Assembly: GCA_902782305.1 (NCBI GenBank)
Contig: CACZMV010000022.1
Location: 1-44,550, forward strand
Origin: an uncultured Prevotellaceae bacterium
Lineage (GTDB): Bacteria > Bacteroidota > Bacteroidia > Bacteroidales > Bacteroidaceae
Length of the DNA: 44,550 bases
Direction of reading: 5' to 3'
The notes under the pieces were generated by a model, which saw nothing but the letters and a program-made list of their open reading frames with translations, did not search any database and was not told where the DNA came from. The stretch's first letter is position 1; each line of letters begins with the position of its first letter. This document shows, piece by piece, positions 1-8,314 of the stretch. The translations under genes and the position numbers were made by a program.

Positions 1-1
1 C

Positions 2-97
2 TACCTACGCCAACTCACCGAGTTTGGCTATCTGGAGGCACATGGAGGCAACAAGAACAGGACCTATCAACGTGCGGATCATGAAGCAATATCGTAG
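2..97 (+). CDS. C-terminal end of an unidentified gene (partial)
   Basis: An open frame enters from the left edge and ends at a TAG at 95-97. Its roughly 31 visible residues contain LRQLTEFGYLEAHGG followed by NKNRTYQ, which looks like the last helix and the wing of a winged-helix domain. I do not recognise the full protein, so family and function stay open. A different frame stays open from 24 to 317, but it overlaps the glycerate kinase and reads like a shadow. Between 98 and 261 I see no convincing gene, only a possible 20-codon ORF at 203-265 that ends across the glycerate kinase start. Confidence 0.35.
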   Translation, partial: YLRQLTEFGYLEAHGGNKNRTYQRADHEAIS

Positions 98-261
98 CGA
101 GGACGCTGGGACAGGTTCCTGTACCGAATTAGGTTGTGGGACAAGTCATGCGGCAGAGCCGAACGCATACAATAGTACGGAAATCGAAAACGTTATAAGA
201 ATATGGAAGAAAATAAGATTCTCTCTGACTTTGACAGGTTTATTGAGGGATTGGATAAGGT

Positions 262-1281
262 ATGAAAAAGATTATCGTAGCGATCGATTCGTTCAAGGGT
301 TGTCTGACATCGACTGAGGCTAATCAAGCAGCGAGTGAGGGTATTCTCGATAGAATGCCTGAAGCAAAGGTCGTGCAGGTGCCTGTGAGCGATGGTGGTG
401 AGGGATGGCTGGAGGCGTTCCGTGCTGAGATAGGCGGCGAGATAGTAGAGGTCAACGTGAAAGACCCGCTGATGAGGCCTATCGTGGCACAGTATCTCAT
501 ACAGGGCGATACGGCGGTGATAGAGATTGCCAAGGCCAGTGGACTAACGTTGCTCAAGCCCGAAGAGCGCAACCCTATGGTGGCCACGAGTTACGGTACT
601 GGTCAATTGGTGGTAGATGCCATAAGACGAGGCTGCAAGCACATCATCGTAGGACTTGGCGGTAGTGCCACCAGCGACTGCGGCATAGGGATGCTTGAAG
701 CAATTGAAAATGCAGATTATAAAGATGTACGTTTCACGATAGCGACGGATGTCACCAATCCGCTTTGTGGCGAGAATGGTGCTGCACATATTTTTGGGCC
801 ACAAAAAGGCGCAACACCCGAAATGGTTGAGGCCCTTGATGCTCGCGCCAAACACTTTGCGGAGGCTTCTACTAAGCATCTGGGACGCGATTGCCAGAAC
901 ATGGCTGGCGCAGGTGCAGCAGGAGGCTTGGGATATGCGTTCCTGCAGTACATGAATGCCGAGTGTCGCTCTGGCATTGACCTTCTGTTAGATACCATCC
1001 ATTTCGATGACCTGTTACAAGATGCCAATCTCGTCATCACAGGTGAAGGCTCTGCAGACCGCCAAACGCTCATGGGAAAATTGCCCTTCGGCATCTTGCA
1101 GCGAGCAAGAAAACAAAATGTTCCTGTAATGCTTATAGCCGGCCGCATAGCTGACGAACAAATCCTCCTTGATGCTGGTTTCTCTCGTGTCGCCTGCATT
1201 AATCCTCCTGGAATACCCCTCGATATCGCGATGCAACCCGACACTGCAAAAGAAAACATCAGAAAAACAGTAAGAATATGA
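262..1281 (+). CDS. glxK: Glycerate kinase (GarK/GlxK family), shortened form
   Basis: ATP-dependent glycerate kinase that phosphorylates D-glycerate in the cytoplasm and feeds lower glycolysis. Family signatures are clear: DSFKGCLTSTEA at the N-terminus, SDGGEGWLEA, GLGGSATSDCGIGMLEA, ATDVTNPLCGENGA, GPQKGATPEM, GAGAAGGLG and ITGEGSADRQT. At 339 residues it is about 40 shorter than E. coli GarK. Most of the deficit is one internal gap: GIGMLEA is followed almost at once by DVRFTIATDVTNP, where the family normally has about 29 more residues including a glycine-rich stretch. The ATG at 262 starts directly at the conserved N-terminus. The 3' end overlaps the next gene by 4 bases (ATGA), so the two are probably translationally coupled. 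Whether the shortened protein is active cannot be told from sequence. Confidence 0.88.
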   Translation: MKKIIVAIDSFKGCLTSTEANQAASEGILDRMPEAKVVQVPVSDGGEGWLEAFRAEIGGEIVEVNVKDPLMRPIVAQYLIQGDTAVIEIAKASGLTLLKPEERNPMVATSYGTGQLVVDAIRRGCKHIIVGLGGSATSDCGIGMLEAIENADYKDVRFTIATDVTNPLCGENGAAHIFGPQKGATPEMVEALDARAKHFAEASTKHLGRDCQNMAGAGAAGGLGYAFLQYMNAECRSGIDLLLDTIHFDDLLQDANLVITGEGSADRQTLMGKLPFGILQRARKQNVPVMLIAGRIADEQILLDAGFSRVACINPPGIPLDIAMQPDTAKENIRKTVRI

Positions 1282-1928
1282 GAAACGATGAGATACATAG
1301 TTGTCCGGAACTGATGGACCTGATTCAGGAGGTAGGGTTCCTGCCGCTACTGGATAGTGGCATTCGTGGCTATTCTGCCGAGGAACTAGTGGATAAGGAT
1401 AATCGCTATGTGGTGTTTGATGATGGCGGATGGGATTGGCCGTTGTGGAAGTGGAAGGGACCTATCGTCACTGAGGGCCGGTGTGTGTATGGCAAGTTCT
1501 TTGCAGGCAAGGCTGGGTTTGTGAGCAAGGAGTGGTGGCCCGATTTGTGCAATTATCGTCGTGCCTCGAGAAGTATCGAAGAGATTATCTTGCTGACATT
1601 GGCTGAACATGGCAATTTGATAACTCGCGAACTGCGAGCTGCCTGTGGTTTCGATGGTCCTAAGATGCGCAGCAAGTTCGATGGCTACGTGACACGCCTG
1701 CAGATGGCCTGTCGCATCATAACTGAGGACTTCGTGTATCCTACTGATAAGCATGGGCGCGAATACGGATGGGGCTGGTCGCTGTTGACAACACCAGAGT
1801 CGCTTTTGGGACGTGACATGTTGCGATGTGAGCACACGCCACAGGAGTCGTTCGAGCGGATGAAGGCGCATCTTAGCAAGCTGTTGCCTGAGGCGACGGA
1901 GAAACAGATAGAGAAACTCATCAGATAA
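1278..1928 (+). CDS. AlkZ-related protein
   Basis: A 216-residue cytoplasmic protein of the type annotated in Bacteroidota as AlkZ-related. AlkZ/YcaQ proteins are DNA glycosylases that act on crosslinked or alkylated DNA. Visible features are an aromatic N-terminal block (GGWDWPLWKWKGP), a central part (EIILLTLAEHGNLITRELR) that reads like a winged-helix unit, and a basic and aromatic segment near YGWGWSLL. It is far shorter than full AlkZ (about 400 residues), so glycosylase activity is not assured. The start overlaps the glycerate kinase stop by 4 bases. The two genes that follow and the convergent AlkD are also DNA-repair proteins, which supports a repair role. Family assignment is from memory of the pattern. 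Confidence 0.6.
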   Translation: MRNDEIHSCPELMDLIQEVGFLPLLDSGIRGYSAEELVDKDNRYVVFDDGGWDWPLWKWKGPIVTEGRCVYGKFFAGKAGFVSKEWWPDLCNYRRASRSIEEIILLTLAEHGNLITRELRAACGFDGPKMRSKFDGYVTRLQMACRIITEDFVYPTDKHGREYGWGWSLLTTPESLLGRDMLRCEHTPQESFERMKAHLSKLLPEATEKQIEKLIR

Positions 1929-1980
1929 TAAAGAATGTTAAATAATTAAAGATGTCCCGACTTTTGGGACGGTCAAACTG

Positions 1981-1988
1981 TACCTTTG
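1981..1988 (+). promoter_or_regulatory. -7 promoter element of the radical SAM repair gene
   Basis: TACCTTTG followed by CA, an exact match to the Bacteroidota -7 consensus TAnnTTTG. It lies inside the longest possible reading frame of the downstream gene, which argues that translation starts at 1997 or 2015 and not at 1952. No well-spaced -33 TTG was found. Confidence 0.6.
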
Positions 1989-1996
1989 CACTCGAT

Positions 1997-3286
1997 ATGC
2001 TGACAGAACAGACAATGGAGAAGCTGCGGATACTCGCAGAGTCGGCGAAGTATGATGTGTCATGCTCGTCGAGTGGTACCGTGCGCAAAGGTAAGCAGGG
2101 CATGGTGGGATCGACGGTAGGTGGCGTGGGCATCTGCCACTCGTTTGCAGACGACGGGCGTTGCATCTCGCTATTGAAGGTGATGTTGACGAACTATTGT
2201 ATGTACGATTGTGCCTACTGTATCAACCGCCGCTCGAATGACATCAAGCGGGCGACGCTCAGCGTGAGCGAACTGGAGGAAATCACCATGGAGTTCTATC
2301 GCAGGAACTATATCGAGGGATTGTTTTTGTCGAGTGGGGTAGTGCGCAATCCTGACTATACGATGGAGCGACTAGCTGCCATTGCACGCGATCTGCGTCT
2401 CGTTCATCGCTTCAACGGCTACATCCATCTGAAGAGCATCCCCGGTTGTTCGCAGGAACTGCTGAACGAGGCAGGGCACTATGCTGACCGCATGAGCGTG
2501 AACATCGAGATTCCCAAGGAGGAGTCGCTGAAACTCCTTGCGCCTGAGAAAGACCATAAGAGTGTGTTCCAACCCATGAAGCTCATCCAACAAGGGGTGC
2601 TGGAAAACAAAGAAGACCGCAGGAAATATCGCTATGCGCCGAGATTCGTGCCGGCAGGCCAATCGACACAGATGATTGTGGGGGCGACAAAGGAAACGGA
2701 CAAGGACATTCTGACGATGTCGTCGATGCTTTACGGACAGCCCACCATGCGTCGCGTATATTATTCCGGCTATGTGAGCGTGAACACTTACGACCCACGA
2801 CTGCCAGTACTGAAACAACCGCCATTGGTGCGCGAGAACCGACTGTATCAGGCCGACTGGTTGATGCGCTTCTATCACTTTAAGGTTGACGAGATCGTAG
2901 ACGAGATGCATGCAAACCTCGACTTGGAGGTAGACCCCAAACTTGCGTGGGCCTTACGGCACCCGGAGTTTTTTCCAGTGGATATCAATACCGCTGACTA
3001 CGAGCAATTGCTGCGTGTTCCTGGCCTCGGCACCAAGTCGGCTTGGCTCATCGTGAATAGCCGTCGCTTTAATCGACTGACATCATTCGACCTGAAGAAG
3101 ATGGGTGTGGTGATGAAGAAGGCGAAATACTTCATTACCTGCAACGAACTGACCTCACAGTTCTCGCAGCCTATCATCGGCATCAACGAACTGCGTCCTG
3201 AGCGACTGCGCCCCCTGCTCATCTCGAAAGCACAGCAGAAACGGGCTGCGGAAGAAATGCAACTGAAACTGGATTTTGGAGAATGA
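1997..3286 (+). CDS. Putative DNA modification/repair radical SAM protein (TIGR03916-like)
   Basis: Radical SAM enzyme of the family that travels with TIGR03915 and uracil-DNA-glycosylase-like proteins. Its reaction is not established. The cluster-binding motif is C68-x3-C72-x2-C75 in NYCMYDCAYCINRRS. The segment KYDVSCSSSG is where family members typically begin. Near the C-terminus, DINTADYEQLLRVPGLGTKS is a helix-hairpin-helix motif for DNA binding. The frame is open from ATG 1952, but a -7 promoter element at 1981-1988 lies within that extension, so I place the start at ATG 1997 (429 residues); ATG 2015 is also possible. The mRNA would then have almost no leader. The next gene overlaps by 4 bases, as expected for the two-gene module. 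Confidence 0.8.
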   Translation: MLTEQTMEKLRILAESAKYDVSCSSSGTVRKGKQGMVGSTVGGVGICHSFADDGRCISLLKVMLTNYCMYDCAYCINRRSNDIKRATLSVSELEEITMEFYRRNYIEGLFLSSGVVRNPDYTMERLAAIARDLRLVHRFNGYIHLKSIPGCSQELLNEAGHYADRMSVNIEIPKEESLKLLAPEKDHKSVFQPMKLIQQGVLENKEDRRKYRYAPRFVPAGQSTQMIVGATKETDKDILTMSSMLYGQPTMRRVYYSGYVSVNTYDPRLPVLKQPPLVRENRLYQADWLMRFYHFKVDEIVDEMHANLDLEVDPKLAWALRHPEFFPVDINTADYEQLLRVPGLGTKSAWLIVNSRRFNRLTSFDLKKMGVVMKKAKYFITCNELTSQFSQPIIGINELRPERLRPLLISKAQQKRAAEEMQLKLDFGE

Positions 3287-4059
3287 CGGTATATGTGTTT
3301 GACGGAACAATGGATGGGCTGCTGACGGCGGTGTTCGACGCATTTTATCTGAAGGAGCAACCTGAGCAGTTGCTGGCTGAGGGCGATGCGCTACCATTGT
3401 TCTGCGACCATACCTATCACGTGACGACCGATGAGGAGAAGGCACGACGAGTGTGGACGGGACTGGAGAAGAAACTGACGCGCGAGGCGCTGAAGCTGAT
3501 ATCCGTCAGTTGGCTGTCGGAACTGCGGGAACTGAACACGCCGTTGTTCCATTATATATGTAAGGTGTTTAAGTTGGGGGATATTTCGCGGAACTTTGCT
3601 GATGCTGATGTGCTCGACGTGACGAACATAGCCCGACGGGTGTTGCACGAACAGCTGAGAATGAAGCAGTTCATCCGCTTCCAGAAGGCAAAGGATGGTA
3701 CGTATCTGGGCGTCGTTTCGCCTGACCATAATGTGTTGCCCATCATCACAGATCATTTTCAGGACCGCTTCAACGACCAGCCGTGGCTGATTTACGATGC
3801 TAAGCGGCACTATGGGTATTACTATGACGGCAAAATCGTTATTCGTGTTACGTTTGAAGATGAAGCAGCCGTTCCCTTTGATCTGCGGAACGGCAAGATG
3901 GATGCAGACGTGCTGAGCGACAATGACCAGCTGTTCCAGGACCTGTGGCGCACGTACTTCAAGGCCATCTGCATCAAGGAACGCATGAATCCTCGCAAGC
4001 AGTTGCAGGACATGCCGCGCCGCTATTGGAAATACATGACAGAAAAGAATGGGCGATAG
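3283..4059 (+). CDS. TIGR03915 family putative DNA repair protein
   Basis: A 258-residue protein of the family found almost always next to the radical SAM repair protein; in some bacteria it is fused to a uracil-DNA-glycosylase-like domain, which is absent here. The conserved start MTVYVFDGTMDGLLTAVFDA is typical. Later landmarks are LREL followed by NTPLFHYICK, and FIRFQKAKDGTYLGVVSPDH. Function is inferred from partnership only; nucleic acid repair is the usual annotation. The ATG overlaps the stop of the radical SAM gene (ATGA), implying coupled translation. The stop codon (4057-4059) is directly adjacent to the stop of the convergent AlkD gene, with no intergenic base. Confidence 0.8.
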   Translation: MTVYVFDGTMDGLLTAVFDAFYLKEQPEQLLAEGDALPLFCDHTYHVTTDEEKARRVWTGLEKKLTREALKLISVSWLSELRELNTPLFHYICKVFKLGDISRNFADADVLDVTNIARRVLHEQLRMKQFIRFQKAKDGTYLGVVSPDHNVLPIITDHFQDRFNDQPWLIYDAKRHYGYYYDGKIVIRVTFEDEAAVPFDLRNGKMDADVLSDNDQLFQDLWRTYFKAICIKERMNPRKQLQDMPRRYWKYMTEKNGR

Positions 4060-4821
4060 TCAAGACATCCATTCTTTTCGCTCTGCCTCTGACATTTTTT
4101 CAATGGCATAGCGGAGCATGGTGCGAGGCATCTCGTGGGCATGCTGGCGAAGGAAATCTCTTAACAAGTCCATAGATACACGTTTGCCCATTTCGCGGAG
4201 CATCCAACCAACTGCCTTATGCATGAGGTCGTGGGGGTGGTGGAGATGAATCTCCGCATAGCGCAAGCACCACGAGGGGTCGCCCATCTGTGATGTTTTC
4301 CACGAACAGACAATGCTCATACGTTGCTTCCATAAGCAGGAGCTTTGGGCCAGATGGTCTAATACCTTTATCTTATAGTCTCTATCGCCCAGGTTACTTG
4401 GTAATAGTAGCCAATGGCCAAGGATTTTATGGACGGAGAGGTCGACAAGGTCCCAGTTGTTAGCTTGTTCGGCATAATGTAAATATAGCGTCAGGATTTC
4501 GTCACGACCTTTCATCGCTTCCTCGTTGTTTTCAAGGCGTTTAGTTGCCAGTTTCTCGAATTTTGCTACAAGAATCAGAAAACCGCAGAGGCGCACCTCG
4601 TGCCAGCGGTTTAATAATAACTCTGGGATTTCGCTCAAAGGAAAATCTTTTGAAATGGCACGTACCACCTCACGGGTCTGAGGAACTTTCAGACCGAGGA
4701 ATTCGTCGCCCTCGCCATATTCGCCAGGACCTGTCTTGAAGAACCCCATAAGGATGCATCGCTGTTCTTCATTCTGTAGCGACTCCATATATTCGATAAT
4801 CTCTTTAGCCGTTGTATTCAT
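4060..4821 (-). CDS. DNA alkylation repair protein, AlkD-like
   Basis: HEAT-like-repeat DNA glycosylase of the AlkD family, which excises N3- and N7-alkylated purines without base flipping. The 253 residues hold the family landmarks: GVKVPQTREV-type helix (here LGLKVPQTREVVRAI), NRWHEVRLCGFLIL, NNWDLVDLSVHKILG with the Trp and Asp of the active cleft, and the C-terminal DLMHKAVGWMLREMGKR. A -7 promoter element lies about 24 bases upstream on the minus strand. It converges on the radical SAM/TIGR03915 pair with abutting stop codons, completing a run of four repair-type genes. Confidence 0.85.
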   Translation of the reverse strand: MNTTAKEIIEYMESLQNEEQRCILMGFFKTGPGEYGEGDEFLGLKVPQTREVVRAISKDFPLSEIPELLLNRWHEVRLCGFLILVAKFEKLATKRLENNEEAMKGRDEILTLYLHYAEQANNWDLVDLSVHKILGHWLLLPSNLGDRDYKIKVLDHLAQSSCLWKQRMSIVCSWKTSQMGDPSWCLRYAEIHLHHPHDLMHKAVGWMLREMGKRVSMDLLRDFLRQHAHEMPRTMLRYAIEKMSEAERKEWMS

Positions 4822-4844
4822 TTCTGTTTTATGCTTTTGGACTG

Positions 4845-4852
4845 CAAATTTA
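4845..4852 (-). promoter_or_regulatory. -7 promoter element of the AlkD-like gene
   Basis: TAAATTTG followed by CA on the minus strand, 24 bases upstream of the start at 4821. It is divergent from the FprA promoter about 55 bases away. Confidence 0.5.
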
Positions 4853-4905
4853 GTGATTCTTTCCGATAATCACCCATATTATTTGCATATTTCAAATATT
4901 ATTTG

Positions 4906-4913
4906 TAATTTTG
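4906..4913 (+). promoter_or_regulatory. -7 promoter element of the flavodiiron gene
   Basis: TAATTTTG, matching TAnnTTTG, in an AT-rich stretch 24 bases upstream of the ATG at 4938. Its TTG is the formal start of the longest open frame, which is therefore not the true start. Confidence 0.5.
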
Positions 4914-4937
4914 TCCGCAGATTATTATCACATAACT

Positions 4938-6101
4938 ATGGAATTAATTAGTGACAGCATAAAGTATATCGGTGTTGACGATTTGGACATCGATTTGTTT
5001 GAGAGTCAGTATGTGGTGCCCGAGGGCATGAGTTATAACTCGTATCTCATTGATGATGAGAAGATAGCAGTGATGGATACTGCTGACCGCAGAAAGGGTG
5101 AGGAGTGGAAAAAGAACCTGACGGCTGCTCTGAACGGCAGACAGCCGGACTACTTGGTGGCTCACCACATGGAACCTGACCACTCGGCACTCATTGCTTG
5201 GATGCTGGAGACTTATCCTAGTGTGCAACTGGTATGCAGTGCACAGGCTGTGAAGATGTTAGCTAACTTCTTTGAGGGAGTCGATTTCACTGGTCGTGTG
5301 ATTACTGTAAAAGAGGGTGATACACTGGCTCTGGGCAAGCATACATTGCAGTTTATTGGTGCTGCGATGATACACTGGCCAGAGGTTATCATGAGTTATG
5401 ACACCACGGATAAGGTGCTGTTTAGCGCTGATGGTTTTGGCAAGTTTGGCGCATTGGTCAACGAGACCGATGACTGGGCTTGTGAGGCACGTCGCTATTA
5501 CTTTAATATTTGTGGCAAGTATGGCGCGCAGGTGCAGAGTGTCCTCAAGAAGGCTGCCGCCATCGACGTGCAGACCATCTGTCCGCTGCATGGTCCTGTG
5601 CTGAAGGGTGAGGCCCTGGCAGAGGCCGTACGCCTGTATGATATTTGGAGCAAGTACGAGCCCGAGAGTGAGGGTATCCTGATAGCCTATGCCAGCATAC
5701 ATGGCGGAACGGCTGCTGCTGCTGAGCGCTTAGGCGAAATTCTGCGCGAGAAAGGCGCCAAGAAGGTAGTGGTAAGCGATTTGAGTCGTGAGGATATGGC
5801 TGAGGTCATCGAGGATGCCTTCCGCTATCCCACTGTCGTTGTAGCTGCCTCGAGCTACGATGCAGGCGTATTTCCCGTGATGCACGATTTCCTGTATCAC
5901 CTGCAAATCAAGAACTACCAGAAGCGTAAGTTCGGTATCATTGAGAACGGCAGTTGGGCGCCCTCAGCCGGCAAGGTGATGCGCACGATGATTGAGGCCA
6001 TGAAGGACTGCGAAATCGTTGAGCCCATGGTTACCATCCGCTCACGCATGAAAGCTGCAGACGAGGCACTGTTGCAGCAATTGGCTGATGCACTGATTTG
6101 A
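4938..6101 (+). CDS. fprA: FprA-family A-type flavoprotein (flavodiiron NO/O2 reductase)
   Basis: Cytoplasmic flavodiiron protein that reduces oxygen to water or nitric oxide to nitrous oxide and protects anaerobes from these gases. The N-terminal metallo-beta-lactamase-like domain carries the diiron ligands: the HMEPDH motif, His in AMIHWPE, Asp in LFSADGFG and His in CPLHGP. The C-terminal flavodoxin domain starts near ILIAYASIHGGTAAAAERL and ends with NGSWAPSAGKVMR. I chose ATG 4938 (387 residues, MELISDSIKY) because the longer frame would begin inside the promoter. No rubredoxin or flavin reductase domain is attached, so an external electron donor is needed. The next gene starts 42 bases downstream behind its own promoter. 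Confidence 0.9.
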   Translation: MELISDSIKYIGVDDLDIDLFESQYVVPEGMSYNSYLIDDEKIAVMDTADRRKGEEWKKNLTAALNGRQPDYLVAHHMEPDHSALIAWMLETYPSVQLVCSAQAVKMLANFFEGVDFTGRVITVKEGDTLALGKHTLQFIGAAMIHWPEVIMSYDTTDKVLFSADGFGKFGALVNETDDWACEARRYYFNICGKYGAQVQSVLKKAAAIDVQTICPLHGPVLKGEALAEAVRLYDIWSKYEPESEGILIAYASIHGGTAAAAERLGEILREKGAKKVVVSDLSREDMAEVIEDAFRYPTVVVAASSYDAGVFPVMHDFLYHLQIKNYQKRKFGIIENGSWAPSAGKVMRTMIEAMKDCEIVEPMVTIRSRMKAADEALLQQLADALI

Positions 6102-6110
6102 TATTTGTAC

Positions 6111-6118
6111 TACCTTTG
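6111..6118 (+). promoter_or_regulatory. -7 promoter element of the nucleotide-sugar dehydratase gene
   Basis: TACCTTTG, exact consensus, 25 bases before the ATG at 6143 and 10 bases after the FprA stop codon. Confidence 0.6.
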
Positions 6119-6142
6119 TACTTGGAATAGACAAAAAGAATT

Positions 6143-8092
6143 ATGAGTTTTATAAATAGACTATTCAATTGGTACTTTACTAAGAACTCACTACCATACT
6201 GGGTGATTTTCTTGTTGGACTGTGGCATCTTGATGGTGTCAGGAATGATGGTTTATTGGGTGTTTAACCGCATTGGACTGATAGAAGACTTCTGGAAAGT
6301 GCTGAACACCTTGATATTATATATCTTGCTGAGTCTGGTGGGATTCCGCATGTTCCATACCTATACAGGAATTATGCGCTATTCGTCGTTTGTTGATTTG
6401 GTGCGTGTCATCTATTCGAATGGCGTTTCGCTAATATTAGTACTTCTTGCAGATTATTTCACAGACTATTTACCAGGTGCCCATTTCGTTCATTTTACGA
6501 CGACACAGATATGCTTAATCTACTTTATGGCTACGCTGTTAATGTGGCTTACACGTGTGATGGCAAAGACCATTTACGATGTAACGACATCTGACAAGCG
6601 TGCGCTGAGAGTACTCATTTATGGTGCTATGTCGGGTGGAGTAGGGTTAGCTAAGAATATCAATACAGTACGTCCGAAGCGCTTTATCCTTAAAGGATTT
6701 ATCTCGCATAATCCGAAACTGAAGCATACCACCCTGATGGGCGAGAAGGTGTATAACCTTAGTGATGACTTGAAAAGCGTTATTAAGCGTCAGGGTATTG
6801 AGGCTGTACTGGTATCGCCGCTCCGCCAAAGAGAGTTCCGTAACAATGTAGAGTTGCAGGACATACTGATTAGCGCTGGCGTGAAAATCTTCATGGTTGA
6901 GGGTGCTAAGGAATGGAACGAAGATGATACAGAAGTGAATCTGTCGAATGTCCAACTGAAGGAGGTGTCGGTGGAAGACCTGCTGCCAAGAGAAGAGATA
7001 CAGGTGGACATGAAGAGTGTTGGAGAACTGCTGAAAGGAAAGAAGGTGCTGATTACAGGTTCGGCAGGTTCCATTGGTTCGGAGATGGTGCGCCAGATTG
7101 CTATCTATAAGCCTGCATGTATGATTTTGATAGATCAGGCGGAAACACCACAGCATGACATTCGTTTGATGATGGCGAAGGATTTTCCAGACATCAAGGC
7201 TGAGGTCATTGTGACCAGTATTAGCAGACAGCGTAGAATGAACGAGGTGTTTGAGAAATATCGTCCAGACTACGTTTTCCATGCTGCTGCCTATAAGCAT
7301 GTGCCGATGATGGAGGATAATCCCTCAGAAGCAGTGCTGAATAATATCTGGGGTACGAAGATTATTGCAGACTGTGCCGTGAAATACGGTGTGAAGAAGT
7401 TTGTGATGGTATCTACCGATAAGGCCGTGAATCCGACAAACGTCATGGGTTGTTCGAAGCGTATCTGTGAGATTTATGTACAGAGTTTGGATAGAGCCCT
7501 GAAACAGAATAAATGGTCTGATAAGGAAACTAGAAATTCAAATACACAGATAACGCAGTTTGTCACCACACGATTCGGTAATGTACTAGGCTCAAATGGT
7601 TCTGTTATTCCTTTGTTCCGTGAACAGATTAAGAATGGTGGACCCGTGACAGTAACTCATCCAGACATTATCCGTTTCTTTATGTTGATACCAGAGGCTT
7701 GTAAGCTAGTGCTGGAAGCTGGTACGAAAGGTAATGGTGGTGAGATATTTGTCTTTGATATGGGTAAACCGGTACGTATCGCTGATTTGGCAAATAGAAT
7801 GATTCGTCTGTCAGGAGCCAAGAATATCGAGGTTAAGTTTACTGGACTGCGTGCCGGTGAGAAACTGTATGAGGAGGTACTGAACGAAATGGAAGGTACC
7901 AAGCCTACGTTCCATAATAAGATTCGTATTGCTGAGGTTCGCCAGTATGATTATGAGGAGGTGAACCAGGAGATTCTGGATCTCATCGAAATCTCCAAAC
8001 AGTATGATGATATGGCTACGGTCAAAAAGATGAAGGAGATCGTACCGGAGTACAAATCGAATAATTCAAAATATGAGCAACTGGATTCCTAG
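6143..8092 (+). CDS. Membrane-bound nucleoside-diphosphate-sugar 4,6-dehydratase (CapD/WbpM/PglF type)
   Basis: A 649-residue inner-membrane enzyme of the polysaccharide biosynthesis protein CapD family, which makes UDP-4-keto-6-deoxy-HexNAc precursors for surface glycans. The first roughly 130 residues hold four hydrophobic segments (for example VIFLLDCGILMVSGMMVYWV). A nucleotide-binding domain follows around residues 150-250. The catalytic SDR domain starts near residue 300 with KVLITGSAGSIGSEM. It has STDKAVNPTNVMGCSKR, where Met stands in the usual catalytic Tyr position, as in WbpM and PglF. FGNVLGSNGSVIPLF and GLRAGEKLYEE are further family blocks. It has its own promoter and its stop codon lies inside a strong terminator hairpin, so it is probably a single-gene unit. 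Confidence 0.85.
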   Translation: MSFINRLFNWYFTKNSLPYWVIFLLDCGILMVSGMMVYWVFNRIGLIEDFWKVLNTLILYILLSLVGFRMFHTYTGIMRYSSFVDLVRVIYSNGVSLILVLLADYFTDYLPGAHFVHFTTTQICLIYFMATLLMWLTRVMAKTIYDVTTSDKRALRVLIYGAMSGGVGLAKNINTVRPKRFILKGFISHNPKLKHTTLMGEKVYNLSDDLKSVIKRQGIEAVLVSPLRQREFRNNVELQDILISAGVKIFMVEGAKEWNEDDTEVNLSNVQLKEVSVEDLLPREEIQVDMKSVGELLKGKKVLITGSAGSIGSEMVRQIAIYKPACMILIDQAETPQHDIRLMMAKDFPDIKAEVIVTSISRQRRMNEVFEKYRPDYVFHAAAYKHVPMMEDNPSEAVLNNIWGTKIIADCAVKYGVKKFVMVSTDKAVNPTNVMGCSKRICEIYVQSLDRALKQNKWSDKETRNSNTQITQFVTTRFGNVLGSNGSVIPLFREQIKNGGPVTVTHPDIIRFFMLIPEACKLVLEAGTKGNGGEIFVFDMGKPVRIADLANRMIRLSGAKNIEVKFTGLRAGEKLYEEVLNEMEGTKPTFHNKIRIAEVRQYDYEEVNQEILDLIEISKQYDDMATVKKMKEIVPEYKSNNSKYEQLDS

Positions 8093-8110
8093 TTGCTCAT
8101 ATTTTTATAT
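8071..8110 (+). terminator. Rho-independent terminator after the dehydratase gene
   Basis: A perfect 12-bp stem: ATATGAGCAACT at 8071-8082 pairs with AGTTGCTCATAT at 8091-8102, with an 8-nt loop and a T run directly after it. The left arm encodes the last residues and the stop codon TAG is at 8090-8092, so the hairpin forms partly from coding sequence. The rest of 8111-8257 is AT-rich and shows no gene. Confidence 0.85.
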
Positions 8111-8257
8111 ATAAAACTAAAATCACTGTATTAGTTAATTTTGTCAGATTTTTAAGAATTAAACCGTTAAATTCTAATATCGATTAAATACAATGGTCGA
8201 ATTGTTAAATTGCGACAAATAATTACGACATTCTGTCAGTTTTTAGATTCTTTGCCT

Positions 8258-8265
8258 TATTTTTG
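8258..8265 (+). promoter_or_regulatory. Possible -7 promoter element of htrA
   Basis: TATTTTTG followed by CA, matching TAnnTTTG, 49 bases before the ATG at 8315. No clear -33 TTG at standard spacing, so this is a moderate call. Confidence 0.45.
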
Positions 8266-8314
8266 CACCAGTTTTCGAAACGAGATTGATAAACTGAATG
8301 TGTAACAATTAAAA

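Noticed and set aside
24-317. Open frame of 97 codons at the left edge
   Set aside because: It runs into the conserved start of the glycerate kinase in another frame, and the protein has no recognisable features.
6647-7300. A 217-codon antisense frame in the dehydratase gene
   Set aside because: No domain, no promoter and fully inside a conserved gene on the other strand.
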